Positions 12,130 through 24,166 of a stretch of DNA of 64,000 nt are shown piece by piece (positions within the stretch are counted from its first letter, which is position 1; every line of letters begins with the position of its first letter). The stretch is from Siphonodentalium dalli (taxonomy: Eukaryota > Mollusca > Scaphopoda > Gadilida > Siphonodentaliidae): NCBI GenBank assembly GCA_032622095.1, contig CP136064.1, positions 145,899,797 to 145,963,796 on the forward strand, read 5' to 3'. Under the pieces are notes generated by a model, which had not been told where the DNA came from, did not search any database, and saw only the letters and a program-made list of their open reading frames with translations. The position numbers and the translations under genes are program-made.

Positions 12130-12494
12130 TTTTTTTTAATTTAAGCGCGTGCAAAGTAAAAGTAGTCCACAGAGTTGATCCAGGATTGTCCCATATCAGC
12201 ATTGTCGTAAATGTCATTGGATTTTTTCCGACAGATGCGTGTTGCTTTCATACAATGACGACACAATGTAAAACGTCTCAATCAGTACCGATTTCACCGA
12301 TTGTCTTACCGACTGTGGCGTTCCCTCTTTTGACGTCTTGTGCATTGATCGGTAGAATCAGTACCGATTTTTCTGTTCATGACACTCTAAACGTAATTAC
12401 GCTATCTGACTTACCGATTTTTTCCGATTCAAAGGGCTTGATTACAATCGGTAAAAGTCAATCGGTACCGATTAGAGTTTTGAGATGACCCCAA
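12130..12494 (-). mobile_element. Inverted terminal fragment, GGGGTCATCTCAAAACT family
   Basis: Reverse complement of much of 3407-3850, ending AGTTTTGAGATGACCCC at 12494 and rich in ACCGATT motifs. Confidence 0.65.
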
Positions 12495-13297
12495 AAGGTG
12501 TGTTGTTATAGTATACAATACGTGTAATCATAAGTTTGCAGCTGTATTGTAAGGCCCCATTGATGCAAATTTCTTAGTAACGGATTAGTCACAATGGTAT
12601 GCATTACGATGGAATGTGTCCATGATTTCGTTTGCGGGTAAAACTGTAAGACGGGTCATTTTGTACAAGCGATTTCACGCATACATGTCCGGTTGAAACC
12701 TGTATAACTCGTGTTCGTTTTAACTTATTTTAACTGGTACAGTGCTAAGTATTTTCAGCAGGTATGCTCAGGAAATTGGTATTTATTTCTAAAATGGTTA
12801 CTTTTAACAAGAAATTTGCTGCCATTTTACTCAAAGAAACAAAGATGAACATTTATGATAATTATACCCAAATGGTATATATAAATGTGTAGTATTGGTA
12901 CTTGGCTAGTTATGATTGGGGGGTTGCCAAAATCTTCAAGGTCAAACGAAGGTCAAACGGATATCGGATAGTAGGAAATCTGTTTCTTTGGAGGAAAAAA
13001 CAGCTTCAAACACCAACAAAAAGAAAATATACAACTTTTAAGACCAGGAATTATAACATATCATCATCAGGATGTTCATGTATAGCCTATTTCTGTTGAA
13101 ATTTCCATACATTGTCCATTAGCTGTGATATTATCATGGACTGTTATCGATTCATCGAGCATTGATGTTATCCAGGAAATATTATTTTTTTTAGAAATTT
13201 CCACTGATGGTCAAATTTCTCATAACCCATTTACATGTACATATATCTCTCTTACTTTTGATACCAATATGTGATTGCCTACTAGTATGGATAGTCC
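12495..13297. other. DDOST intron without recognised feature
   Basis: AT-rich sequence. A 65-codon frame at 12902-13099 has no family resemblance. Nothing else supportable. Confidence 0.6.
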
Positions 13298-13305
13298 CTA
13301 AAATT

Positions 13306-14219
13306 TAGAGCTGGGACGGTTATGCGGTTAACCACCAACTATGGCCGTGACCGGTCACGGATTTGCCGTGGTCGGTTAACCGTAACATCACTATTATAGT
13401 GTATGATCACTGTGATGGTCAGCTATAACTGGCTATAAGAGGGTTAATCTGTCTCCGTCAATTAAAATGAATCCGAGATTGACAGAACAACATCAAACGT
13501 GGTGTGTCGGCTCTTTGAAGGCTACATTTAACAGCCTGCCGACGTCAAAACGAAACATCAAAGGGTCAGCACACGTGTGATCTTACAACATTGTCACATC
13601 GCATGACTCTTATTCAGTGCCACGCCGGCATCGATGGCATGTCGTTTTCACTTTGATATGAAGCCGACGGAGTTGTCTGCTTGGGTCAATCGGGTGGGCG
13701 TTGATAACATGTCAGTTGTCACTCACGGGAAGGGTGCTAATTAAGAATAAATAATAATTGTTCGCCCACCCAGCTACCGGAAATTGCGTAATAATCAATA
13801 AAATATTCCGGAATGTATATTATTTAAACCTTTCTAGTCGTCACTTCCGTGTCGGTGTGTTCAGCTTCCCGCCCGATCACATATCCCGATGGCGATGGAG
13901 TAATTTTACAAGGACAATAAATGAACACAACACAGCCTCACAGGGGAATGACATTGTATATTTATTTTATTCAGTAATAAATTGAAGATGTGTACTTAAT
14001 TAGATATGTGATTATGTGTGTCATGGGTGACAACTTCTTTGTATAATGGGCAGGAGCTGTTCTCAAACTTGCCATGTCAGTGAGCATCACAATCATCGCC
14101 GTTCTGCATACTGGGCTTACCCACCCATAATAGTACCTATAATATGTGGTTAACCGGTTAATCGCGGTTTTTTGCCGTTCATAACCGGTCACGAAAAACC
14201 CATAACCGTCCCAGCTCTA
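13306..14219. mobile_element. hAT-type nonautonomous transposon
   Basis: Inverted ends TAGAGCTGGGACGGTTATG, with a perfect 8-bp duplication CTAAAATT at 13298-13305 and 14220-14227. Subterminal DNA is rich in GGTTAACCG and GACCGGTCACG motifs. Length 914 bp. No intact transposase. Confidence 0.9.
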
Positions 14220-14227
14220 CTAAAATT

Positions 14228-15960
14228 AAAAGAGTACACCTTTCCATTGTCCAAGGTTACAACCTGTCAAGGTCGTGTGAAGGTCAAAAGCTGAAAAATA
14301 TATGTTTTCTCCACAAATAAGCAATTTTACTAATTTTTTAAAAGTCAGCTTAATTATAGAAGCAGCTGCCTAATCTCTTTCTTGAGAGAATATGATTTTG
14401 ATAAAATATCTTGAACCTGGTACAAACTTTGGTGGGTGTATTTAGTAAAGTCCCCTTTCATGCCATTTGAAACTGACAATATATTTACATAGAATATTGT
14501 CCGTTCCTGAATTAAAATTTGTTGTAACTAGCTGAAATTTCTGAAATATACTTTGTATGTAGTGAGGTTTATATTAAGGTTTAGTAACATTTTAACAATA
14601 ATATTGTTGTACAATAATTGTACATGTAAAATGTCGCAAGAAGCCGGGGTGGGGGCTAGTGGCTTTTATAGTTTAGTCAAGGTCATCTGAAACAATGCAA
14701 TATATCAAACATTGGACAAGCACTGAATCAACATTGTAGAATATGTGAATGATTTACATATAGATTTGATTTGTCAAATACACTCTACAAAAACTAAGTT
14801 TAGAGTATAGTTTTGTGCTAGAAGGGTGCAATATATATGTATACATGTATAATTGTATAATAAGTTTGTAATGATTGAAAATGTATTCACTTCTAGCATT
14901 ATGGTTCTGAGCATATAACTGCTTATTATCATGTCTAGGTCGTTGCGGGTGTTCTATAAAGGTACCATATTCAACTTAGCAGTTGTGGAGAAACTATACA
15001 AAACAATTACTTGAACAGAATATGCATGTACATCAGAACTATATTTTATAGTGTAAATCAGTCAATGCTTGTCTAATATGAATATGTAACACTGGCCAAT
15101 ATTATTCCAATTTCATTTATGGTGTCATGCAATGTAGAAATTGCAATTATTGCACTATTATTGTAACTAGTCATTCTAACTCTTTACAGTTGATCTATTG
15201 ATCATGCCCCACCCCCACAAATACCATCAGATAAATTCTGAAAGTGTGTACAGATATTGGTGCAAAACATGGATGTCAATATTGTGCTATTATTTGTACT
15301 TTTGTTTGTGAATTCACTTGCAGGTCTCATTTCCCCTTGCAGGTCTCATTTCCCCTTCCTTGTTATACCTGGATTTGATTGAGTGTACATGTACCATTTC
15401 TGTTATATCCAGAGTATATCCATGCAATACATGAAACCACGTGATCAAAACAGCAGACATGAAATATGAACAATTCTTTACTGACATCTTAATTCTTACA
15501 CAACATGAGCAGGTAATGCTGTTCATAACAAATATTTCCATTATTTTATGATAAAAACTTCAAACTATTGATATGAAATTCAGAAAACGATTGTCAAACA
15601 AAACAGAAACTTTAAAATTGTCCAACCACTGTATTTATGAATGTTTGTTGTAATAATTGTCCTAGGATATTATCACTCAACTCATTTTTGCCCAAAGCTA
15701 CCCAGTCTTTCACATTTGTCTAGGACTCTAGGTACTACGTAAGTGTCAGAATTATTATGATTACTTATGAATTTTCAATAAAAACCATAGCTTCAAAATT
15801 ATTCTATTGTTATAGCTTACTGGCAATTATTCTTGACATTATAACATCTATTTTGTTGTACCATACATGAGAGGAAGTACATTGTATGTCGATAAATACA
15901 TGATGTCATATATGAGATGACTAACAAAATTGATCCTATCTGACACTATAACGTACTGTA
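14228..15960. other. DDOST intron, AT-rich, mostly featureless
   Basis: No gene or full transposon seen. A 20-bp direct tandem duplication (CTTGCAGGTCTCATTTCCCC) lies at 15318-15357. Confidence 0.6.
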
Positions 15961-16049
15961 AAAAAATTGCCTCGTAAGAAGGCATTGTTATCACAAGAAG
16001 TAACTTTTCATTTTAATATTAAATTTTCTAAATCTCCTATATATTTTGA

Positions 16050-16469
16050 AGACCTCTGTCTGTCTGTCTGTATGTATGTATGTCATTTATACAAATCTAC
16101 GATTCTCGACCGATCGAGACGAAACTTGGTATGTGTGTGTAGTTTGACCAGGCGGTCGTCGTTGTCGTATTGGCTAGACCGTGCGGCGCCCGCTTCGCAC
16201 ATGCGCAGACGAGATCTCGGGAAACGGGTGGAGCTATCGACTTGAAATTTGCTATGTGAATGTATCTTGCCCCGGATACAAATTTTATCGGGTCGCCGAG
16301 CCCGTGCGACGCCAGCTTCACGCATGCGCAGACCAGATCTCGGAAACGGGTGGAGCTATCGACTTGAAATTTGGTTTTTGAATAGCCCGGACAACGTCGG
16401 GCTGGGTAGAGCTATTGACTTGAAATTTGGTTTTTGAATAGCCCGGACAACGTCGGGCTCATCGGCTAG
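16050..16469 (+). mobile_element. Helitron 3' region with duplicated terminal hairpin
   Basis: Ends with a hairpin AGCCCGGACAACGTCGGGCT (16440-16459), then CATCGG and CTAG at 16466-16469 before a T. That is the canonical Helitron 3' end (hairpin, 6-12 bases, CTRR, insertion before T). The last 58 bp or so, including the hairpin, occur twice in tandem; the first hairpin is at about 16383-16402. A TCTG/TATG run and 'GATCGAGACGAAACTTGG' occur upstream. The 5' TC end was not located and no Rep/helicase gene is present. Confidence 0.7.
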
Positions 16470-16525
16470 TATAATATATAATTCAAAGTATATATTACTA
16501 GTAATGTTTCAATATGAAGAACATA

Positions 16526-18214
16526 TCATTCACATGACAGTACAAAGGAAGTATAAATGGAAACAGGATGCTTGTAGACTTTCTTTGTATGGTATGACTT
16601 CCAACAGGAGTCTGGACACAAGCCAACATCACAATTACCACATTGGTATGCCGTTCTCACTCGTTTGCCATCCTTCAAATTGGTACATACAACACAGTTA
16701 CGTTTTTTCCCAACCGGCAACCTGGTTGCGCTAAGATGGTCTGCTGTATTCAAAAGCCGAGACTCCGACAGTACCAGCGGCCGGCCTACCCTTTTCCGTT
16801 CCATGTGAAAGTTACCAACCAGACCCTTTATACACATGATAATGAATTGTTTTCTGTCTGGAAGTTTAGTTGAGTTATTTTCTTTGAAAAAAACATAGGC
16901 ATGACTTGTCAGTGCAGCATCATTGAAAATTATAAAAGCATTTAGCAGAAGGCGGCCAAACAAGAAAAAGAAAAAACTTTCTTTGTCCACTTTAGAGTTT
17001 TTCGTTCATCAAGAAACATATAGTCTCATATCTGCAAGGTCAATACCACTCATATACTTATTATACTGTGTGACCAGTTCTGGAACATTTTCATGTGTTC
17101 TTAGTCTGTTGGATATATAGTCAACTGGACATGCTCGCTCCTTAGTTGAGAGCAAGAACACTGGTTTCTTGTCATGGAAATTCACTGCAAGGAATGGCCC
17201 TTGCCGTGAAGCTACGATAGAACCCTTTGGTTGTGTCACCTTTATTGATTGGGGAAGGCCCTTTCTGTTCTTCTTCATCGTACCCGTTAGGTAGGTCTTG
17301 GCACGGTACAAGTATTCGGCAAGGGGAATGCTGGTAAAAAAGTTGTCCACAAACAGATGATACCCCTTACACACCAGTTTAGAAATGAGACGTTTGCAGA
17401 CTCCGAAAGTTGTACCGAGCTCAGATTCTGGATCGGGATCTGAATTATCATCCCGCTTACCGGTATATGGTTCTGAACATAGAGTGTAGCCTGATTTACT
17501 TTCGCACATGTTCCACAACTTTATCCCGAATCGATGATGGTGTTTATTTGGCATATATTGAATGCACGGTGCTCTGCCTTGAAACCCGATAAGACTCTCG
17601 TCAATGGAAATTTCACGTTCAGGGGTGCAGAATTTACTGAATTGGTTCAACCAATCCCATTATTTTCCTCATCTTTCCATTAGCATCCATCTCAGGCAGA
17701 TGGAACACTGATAACGAAAGAAAGAAACGATCCCTTGAGAAAATAAGAGAAAACCATGGTGTATGTTGTGTTTCATCTGTGGACCAATAATCCTTCAGTG
17801 AGCTCTTTCTTATCAGGCCCATGTTCAATATTAAATCTAGAAATGCTTTTATCTCATCTATTGTGGTGTGATACCATTTTCTGAATCTAGAGTTTGGTTT
17901 TGTTGCTTTCAGAACAGCCTTCTGATCCCCATAGGTATTTGTAGCTGATACTATACTTTTCAAGTACTCAAGCCCAAACAGGAGGAGTACAATATCAACA
18001 GGACTGGAACATGTTATTGGAATGTCTTTACTCCCCGTAGACTTGGGAAGACGTCCTGGCATATAAATACTTGTCATCACTTTCATCCAGCGAATCAGTG
18101 CTTGAAGAAAACCCCTCAAAACTGTCGCTAAATTCATCATCTGATTCATCGGAACTTTAGAAATCGCTATCGCAAAACGTGGAGTTGTTATTGTTTACGA
18201 GATTGTTTACAGCC
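16526..18214 (-). pseudogene. piggyBac transposase-like pseudogene (PGBD family)
   Basis: Minus-strand remnant of a DDE transposase of the piggyBac family. From an ATG at 18214, an acidic N-terminal stretch (SSDESDDEFSDS) is in a shifted frame. Next comes 'KSTGSKDIPI...WYHTTIDEIKAFLDL' (to 17634), then the catalytic core (17650-17009), then a C-terminal part (16990-16526). The three catalytic aspartates are visible in EISIDESLIGFQG, LFVDNFFTS and GIDLADMR. A cysteine-rich finger (CVVC...CGNC...CPDSC) ends the protein. At least three frameshifts or stops break it: near 18160-18050, at about 17640 and at about 17005. No TTAA-flanked ends were found around it. Confidence 0.85.
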
Positions 18215-18558
18215 ATTTTGACAACTGTGACCCCTCTGCGTAGAGTTCACCAGAGGTCACTACACGATTACCAAGCCTAACTCCATTAAAAACTACATGT
18301 AAATGCATATATTGCATTCATCCATGCTTTGCTCCAATAATTTGGTACATAACTTTATTAATTTCATACAATTTTAACTCTTAAATATGACGATTGTGGA
18401 TCGACTGCATTTTCAGACGAAAGTCTGTCAAAGGTCAACATGCCGGTGTCACGTGATTTTAATTCTTGCGTGGTTCATGCCATGTTTATACCTGTAATCA
18501 ATGTGTAATCGATCGTATTTGCATGCAATAATTACGTATTAGTTATAATTATAATTGA

Positions 18559-19206
18559 TTGTCCATTGTATCAGGCACAATTGGGAACAAAGAATACAAA
18601 CAAATCCATGGTTTAATGAAAATATTGATCGGCAAGCATGGTTTGCCGTCAGCTTCTAAAAATAGATTGTTTTCAACTCATCACATGTTGCAAATTTTAG
18701 ATCCGACAAACGAAGAAAACGGCATAAAAATGGATGGGCATATGTTTAAACATGTACCTGTGTATTTTATTGATAAGATATACGGCCATCTGAGGTGTGT
18801 CAACGAAGATGCAAAATATATCTCGACATTTTGCCTTCCCGATCTCCGGGCAAGAAATCGCCGCAGCCATGTTTGTTTACATCGGCTATTTTCCCGCGCT
18901 TTTTATAGGTGGTGCTGCAAGTTGGCTCCACCTACTCGCGTCATTTATTGGTCAAAAGGGAAAAAAATACCAGGTGATATGTTTATTTACATTTTACCCA
19001 CGTTTTATCCACGTGGCGAATGCGGAAGTGATTATTTTATTGAGTGCATGTCCATGTGTACTTTTGACAAACATAAAAGCCACGATCGTGGCTTCCCCCA
19101 CGTTTCAATAGAGCCACGATCACCAGTTAAACAAAGTTTCTGCTTCTTAAAATTAGTTAATAAATGGTGGAATGTGTGCATTTCTTTTGGGGGGTTAAAC
19201 TGTTAG
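18559..19206 (+). other. Unidentified 215-codon open frame
   Basis: An open frame without an ATG near its start. Its first third (NKEYKQIHGLMKILIGKHGL, MFKHVPVYFIDKIYGHLR) has protein-like composition and could be an exon or transposon fragment: AG precedes the frame at about 18575 and GTGTGT follows LR at about 18795. The rest is less convincing and includes a perfect 18-bp palindrome AAGCCACGATCGTGGCTT at about 19077. Family not recognised. Confidence 0.25.
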
Positions 19207-19408
19207 ACGAGTCCACTTTGTAGTTTATTCCGAATTATACTTTCGGTTTCGCGCTTTACTTAGTTTATACGAAGTGTCTGCTTCTTTCTTTCAATAGATG
19301 GTGGTATCTCCCACTCACAGCAGCTCTATTACAACTACCAACAGGACAATCATTACCATTTTATTTAGGTCTATATATTTATAAAATAAACACAAATATA
19401 AACTCAAA

Positions 19409-20654
19409 ACGAGAGGCTGATCACGATCGACAGATGTTTAACCCATACCTTGGCGATAGTGATTAGCTATTTTCATAAATGTGTATACCAATTTTTTCAT
19501 GAGTATAAGACTTTCAACAATTCACAGCTTGCTATTAATTAATAGTTCCCAAGTGGAATCAGACTTATTGGGCAACTTGCTCACATAAACACAAATATGA
19601 CCATGGATATTTCAAGATCCAATGTCTGTAAACAGCAGAATATTATTAAATATGGGGTAAATATTTTCAAAACCATTCAATCAATACCAAAATTTATACA
19701 GGTGAAGAAATTTATGTGTCATGATTAACCTGGATGAGATTATAAAAGTTATCGGTGAGAAATATTTGACCAATAAGTAGTCTCAAGAATACCAGCACCA
19801 TTATTATTCTGCAGCCCAAATGCAATTGAGTGAATTTAAAAATAAGATATTTCATCTGATGATGAATATTGGTCAATTGGTGGCTTATAGAAATCCTTAC
19901 TGAACCTGGTTCAAGGTGAAAGGGATAATTTAATATCTGCCTATCGGATATCATGTGTCTATGGAATGGGTTAATTTTAATCGCAAAATCCATGCAAGCG
20001 AAAAGTGGGTAACTCCAACACAGATACATGTATGTGTTATAGAGTGATAAAGCTAAATAACCCAACCCCAGTCAGACAGATGCACCATAGCTGTTAAAGA
20101 TATAATTGTTATGAAATTAAGCACATAACAACTCTATTTATCTACTTCTTACATTGGAACCTGAGTCACAATATTGTTGTGTTAGCTACATATTAAAAAG
20201 TTATGAGATCATTGAATTAGAGACCAGTCAATACTTGAGCATCTATACAAGTGATGGGTGTATAGACCTGGATATTAAATGCGATTGATAATGGTTGGAT
20301 ATAAAATATTTTAAAGCAGAATTATTAGATAAGTAAAGGTGAGATATGAGAATGGTCAGATTGAAAATATTAGAGTCATAACATTGGATTGCATACAGTA
20401 TATCTATGGTTAACTTTATTCTAAGCTGATCATTTGAAAGATACAATGTCTGTAAAACACAGAATATCATTAAATATGCAAGGGAAAAGTGGATCACCAT
20501 CAACCTGGACATAGAATAGGAGAATGATCACATGAAAAACATCAGAAGACCATATGATGTGCGGAGAGGGACAATAATGTTCAATGATGTCATATGATGG
20601 AACTATGGAATGGGTGGGTTAATTTATTTCTAAGTTACAGTGTGAGTGTAAACA
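19409..20654 (+). repeat. Dispersed 1.25-kb repeat, copy II (empty sites)
   Basis: Continuous counterpart of 3858-7666, with single TTA (19463-19465), single TTAA (20117-20120) and no pearl-like head at 20654. These are the three empty sites for the insertions in copy I. Divergence between copies is low by eye. No coding sequence. Confidence 0.8.
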
Positions 20655-21313
20655 AAAATGTCTATAAAACATCCCAACAAATAAACAATGGACTATTCCA
20701 ATTTGTAATTTTGGAATACAGTAGGTGTACATTAACTAATAATGAACCCGTTTCAACAAATGGGTTAACTTAATATTGCACAGAAAAGAACAGAGACCCA
20801 TCCATTAATTATATTCTTGACAGCCACCTGCAACCCACCAAGGCTATCTATTATATTATAAACTCAAATTAGTGTGCAGCTAAAATAAATAAAACTAATA
20901 AGAGAGGCACTCTGTCAGACAACTTCTCTTAAAACCCAACACTGGCAGACAACAGCTATTTAGTTACATTATCAGTTACTTGAATTACAAATGGCCATAA
21001 CTCTGTTAAAATATATGAGATCAAACCCAAATTTGAACTTGATTTGTATTTTGGGGTGAGGATCATATGTATCAAATTTGGTGCTGATCAGATGAAAAAT
21101 ATTTAAGTCTTCACAGCTTGGATGAATTCTATTTAAAAACAAGAGTGGAAAGGGTTAACAAAACAATACCAAAATCCATACAGATAAAGAACGTGCTAAC
21201 AAAGACCTAGGTAAGAAATATGAGGCAGATCATAAGCAAATTGTTTGACTTAGATGCATCAGATAGAATTTGTGTTCAGGGTTAATTATTTTCTAAATAC
21301 CGGTAATACCACA
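20655..21313. other. DDOST intron without recognised gene
   Basis: AT-rich, with one 'GGCCATAACTCTGTTAAAAT'-type stretch at about 20992 that recalls tandem-core units elsewhere. Nothing firm. Confidence 0.5.
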
Positions 21314-21317
21314 TTAA

Positions 21318-22058
21318 CCCTTTCAGTGCCAAGTCAGATTTTGTATCAACCCATATTTCCTTGATAATTTTTCAAATTTATTGATTAGGCCAAAGAAAAA
21401 AGATACTATGTTTCCGTACATCGACCGACCCTAAAAATAACCTGCCGACCCTAATCTTTTTATTGATATTTTGAGATTTTTTTATAATGTTTTTAACGCT
21501 AATGCTAATAAATATTGATAATCATTAGGTGCAAAACACATGGTTTCTAACATAAGCCTGTGATAAGTGACATGAAGTGTGACAGTTGTCTCAAAAGCCA
21601 CAGGTGTGTGATGGGTTGTGGATTGATAGGCATGAATCTTGCAATTTTAATTTCAAGAGAGTGGATCTCATGCCTGCTTTACCATTATGCCTTGTTTGGG
21701 ACTTATGGAACATATTCATGAGTTCCAAATAAACATGCATGCCCATTTATTATTTTCTTGGGAAATCCTTATTAAAGCATGAAGTAAGTTTGATCTTTCA
21801 TCAATCTTAATGTATATTTCCTAGTGCTGTGTTTATCAAGTAATACTTTCCCACAACACAAGTTGGCATTTTATGTCATTTTCGGTCGAGGTAATTCAAT
21901 ATTTCTGCAGCTGGATAAAAAATATCAAAATAAAATAAAAAAATAAAATTTCCCTACCTACCTACCCTAATTTTTTCACTTTGTTATCGGAAACATACTA
22001 TCTTTTTTCTTTGGCCTTATAATAATGCGATACATTGATGGAAAGAGCTCTTAGAGGG
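21318..22058. mobile_element. Possible TTAA-flanked MITE carrying a nested insertion
   Basis: The left end CCCTTTCAGTGCC follows TTAA (21314-21317), and the right end (complement CCCTCTAAGAGCT) precedes TTAA (22059-22062). The left end matches the piggyBac consensus well, the right end poorly. The element at 21388-22016 is nested inside. Confidence 0.4.
21388..22016. mobile_element. PIF/Harbinger-like MITE, TTA duplication
   Basis: Inverted ends GGCCAAAGAAAAAAGATA with one following mismatch and then TATGTTTCCG. TTA flanks both sides (21385-21387, 22017-22019). It shares CGACCGACCCTA and CCTACC-CCTAATTTTTT subterminal motifs with 3917-5233, so it is the same lineage. Noncoding, 629 bp. Confidence 0.8.
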
Positions 22059-22100
22059 TTAACGGGGAATACAAAAGCAATGAGTGTATAATACACATAC

Positions 22101-22248
22101 CACATGTTCTTTTATTGTGTAGGCTTGTGGGTTATCTTTTTCTCCTTTCCTGTGATGCGCTACTTTCCCGACCCTCAACACACCAACTTCTTTAAACACC
22201 CAACTGGCCAGACTGAGGGCAAGCTCTTGGTTACCAGATTTATCAAAC
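22101..22248 (-). CDS. DDOST: DDOST internal exon (148 bp)
   Basis: Minus-strand exon of one base plus 49 codons. It starts FDKSGNQELALSLASWVFKE, continues EVGVLRVGKVAHHRKGE, and ends AYTIKEHV. The known DDOST counterpart is '[33 protein letters not shown]...AYTV'. The acceptor is a T-rich tract ending TTTTTTAG and the donor GTATGT at 22100-22095. It ends in phase 0, matching the next exon. The lysine-rich KGEKDNPQ loop replaces a proline-containing loop of vertebrate proteins. A TTAA-flanked transposon end lies about 33 bp beyond the donor. Confidence 0.96.
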
Positions 22249-23275
22249 CTAAAAAACAAAAAACAAAAAAATAACCCTACTTTCATTACAAAATATTATA
22301 CCCCCATTTCTTATAGATCTGTTTTTGAAGAAATTTCAGTCATTTTATAACTAACTAGGTGAAACAGCATCGGAGTGGAATGCAGTGCCGTTGTATGTTA
22401 TAGGGGGCCTGTGGCCTCTGTGTGGGCTTAGCGCAGATTTTAAACAGAGCCTTTATTCAGTGATGGCCCATTGGTGCGCACATTTTGAATGTTAAATTTT
22501 TTTTAGGATGAACTCCTTGCTCAACTTAATACTAACCCTATTATATCCTCCACCAGGGTACCCTGAGTCACCCCTCTGGTTGAAATCGGTCCAGGAGTCT
22601 GAACCTTCTCAAATTATAAGTTACTAGCAGATTAGCCCGCCACTGGCGGATTGGTCCCATGGCTTTGGTGGATCCAATAATTTTTGTTTTTCAAAATAAC
22701 CCCGTACAGGCACGCAGACAGCATGCCATCATTTGTGGGTACCCTTTTCAAGGTCATGTTGGGTGGATAAAATAACCAAAAAAAATATTCCCCGTCCCGA
22801 GTTGACCATACATAACAAATTTCACGTCGATGTCACCGCTGACGACCGAGATATGGCCCAAGGTCATTTGTGGGTACCCGTTTCAAGGTCAAGAACCTCG
22901 CTATAATCTGCATGGCCAAATAACTGTATAGAATACTCACTTAATGTTCACACAGCATACTCACTTAATGTTTACACAGACAAAGCTTGTATTAAACGAA
23001 TGTGAACCACAAAACACAAACGATAATAAGCTAGTAGGCCAGTAAAGCCACCGTGTTTACATGACACAGTTAACTAAAACTAGCAGTGTTATAAATAGAC
23101 AAGTCATACTTGACCAGTTTGTATATTGTGGTCGCAACTCGCTAAACCTGACTTGTCATCATTCGCGTTTGGGTGATTAACAAAGTGTGTGACCCAATTT
23201 CATGTTGTTCTAAGTGTATGTGCTTTATTTATACATTTAGAACAATATGGAACTCAGGTCCTAAAGGGTATTATT
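22249..23275. other. DDOST intron, no gene seen
   Basis: Contains a near-repeat of 'CATTTGTGGGTACCC(T/G)TTTCAAGGTCA' at about 22730 and 22863, and a doubled 'CATACTCACTTAATGTTCACACAG'-like run near 22935-22980. No complete element recognised. Confidence 0.5.
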
Positions 23276-23823
23276 TGACAAAGGATTTAGTCATGCAAAG
23301 AGTAAAATCCAAGATGGTTGCTGGCAGCCATGTTTTTTGCCGAAAGACCCCAAAATGACTCGTTCCCATCTACATATCAATATTAACATAAATGACAAAT
23401 TTAATGATGATCACACAAACAGTACGGCCTGTAGCCTGTGCTAATGGATTGAATTTTGAAATCGAAGATGGCCACTGGCAGCCATATTTTTTTGCCGAAA
23501 GATCCCAAAATTTATATGTCAATGTTAACATCCATGACAAATTTCATGATGGTCTGATCAAAGATACGACCTGTAGCCTGTGTCAAAGAATTGAATTTTG
23601 AAATCCTTTCAATGTTTTTATTTTTTGCCGATTGACCCCAAAATGACTCGTTCCCATCTACATGTCAATGTCAACAGCTATGACAAATTTTATAATGAAC
23701 CGACCAAAGGTATGACCTGTAGCCTATGCTAAAGGAAATTGTTGACGAATCACACATGCACACACGGACGACGGATACCAAGCCATGGCAATAGCTCAAA
23801 TTTTCCAAAGTAAAGTTGAGCTA
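23276..23823 (+). mobile_element. Pearl-like element, family A, headless
   Basis: About three monomers, then a tail with CACACGGACGACGG and a hairpin ending GTAAAGTTGAGCTAA. The head is absent. Confidence 0.8.
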
Positions 23824-24166
23824 AAAATCAGCCAAAACAGTGTTTCCGTTCGACTTACGAAAAAAATGAACAATCAAATGAGCACTTTAGTCATAAACAT
23901 TAAAACACAACTCCATGCGAGTTCAACCAGTTCTTTGGAACTTTACTTTATCCACTGAGATTAATTACTACTCAAAGTTCAAACTCGGCAAGAATCGGTT
24001 GTAGTACTCGCAGTAGCGGAGCTGGTCTGTTGGTTATGAGTGGTACTCTCGGTAACATCGTCATGTAATGGGGGTCACTGGGGTGGCCGAAATACATGTA
24101 TGTTCAGTGTCCATGTCCTATGCAGTTTCTAGATTAGCCGAAAGCTTAGAACCAGGAGCGGGTTCA

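Noticed and set aside
8606-12494. A single 3.9-kb transposon bounded by GGGGTCATCTCAAAACT ends
   Set aside because: The ends are inverted and similar, but no target duplication was found and other one-ended copies exist. Kept as separate fragments.
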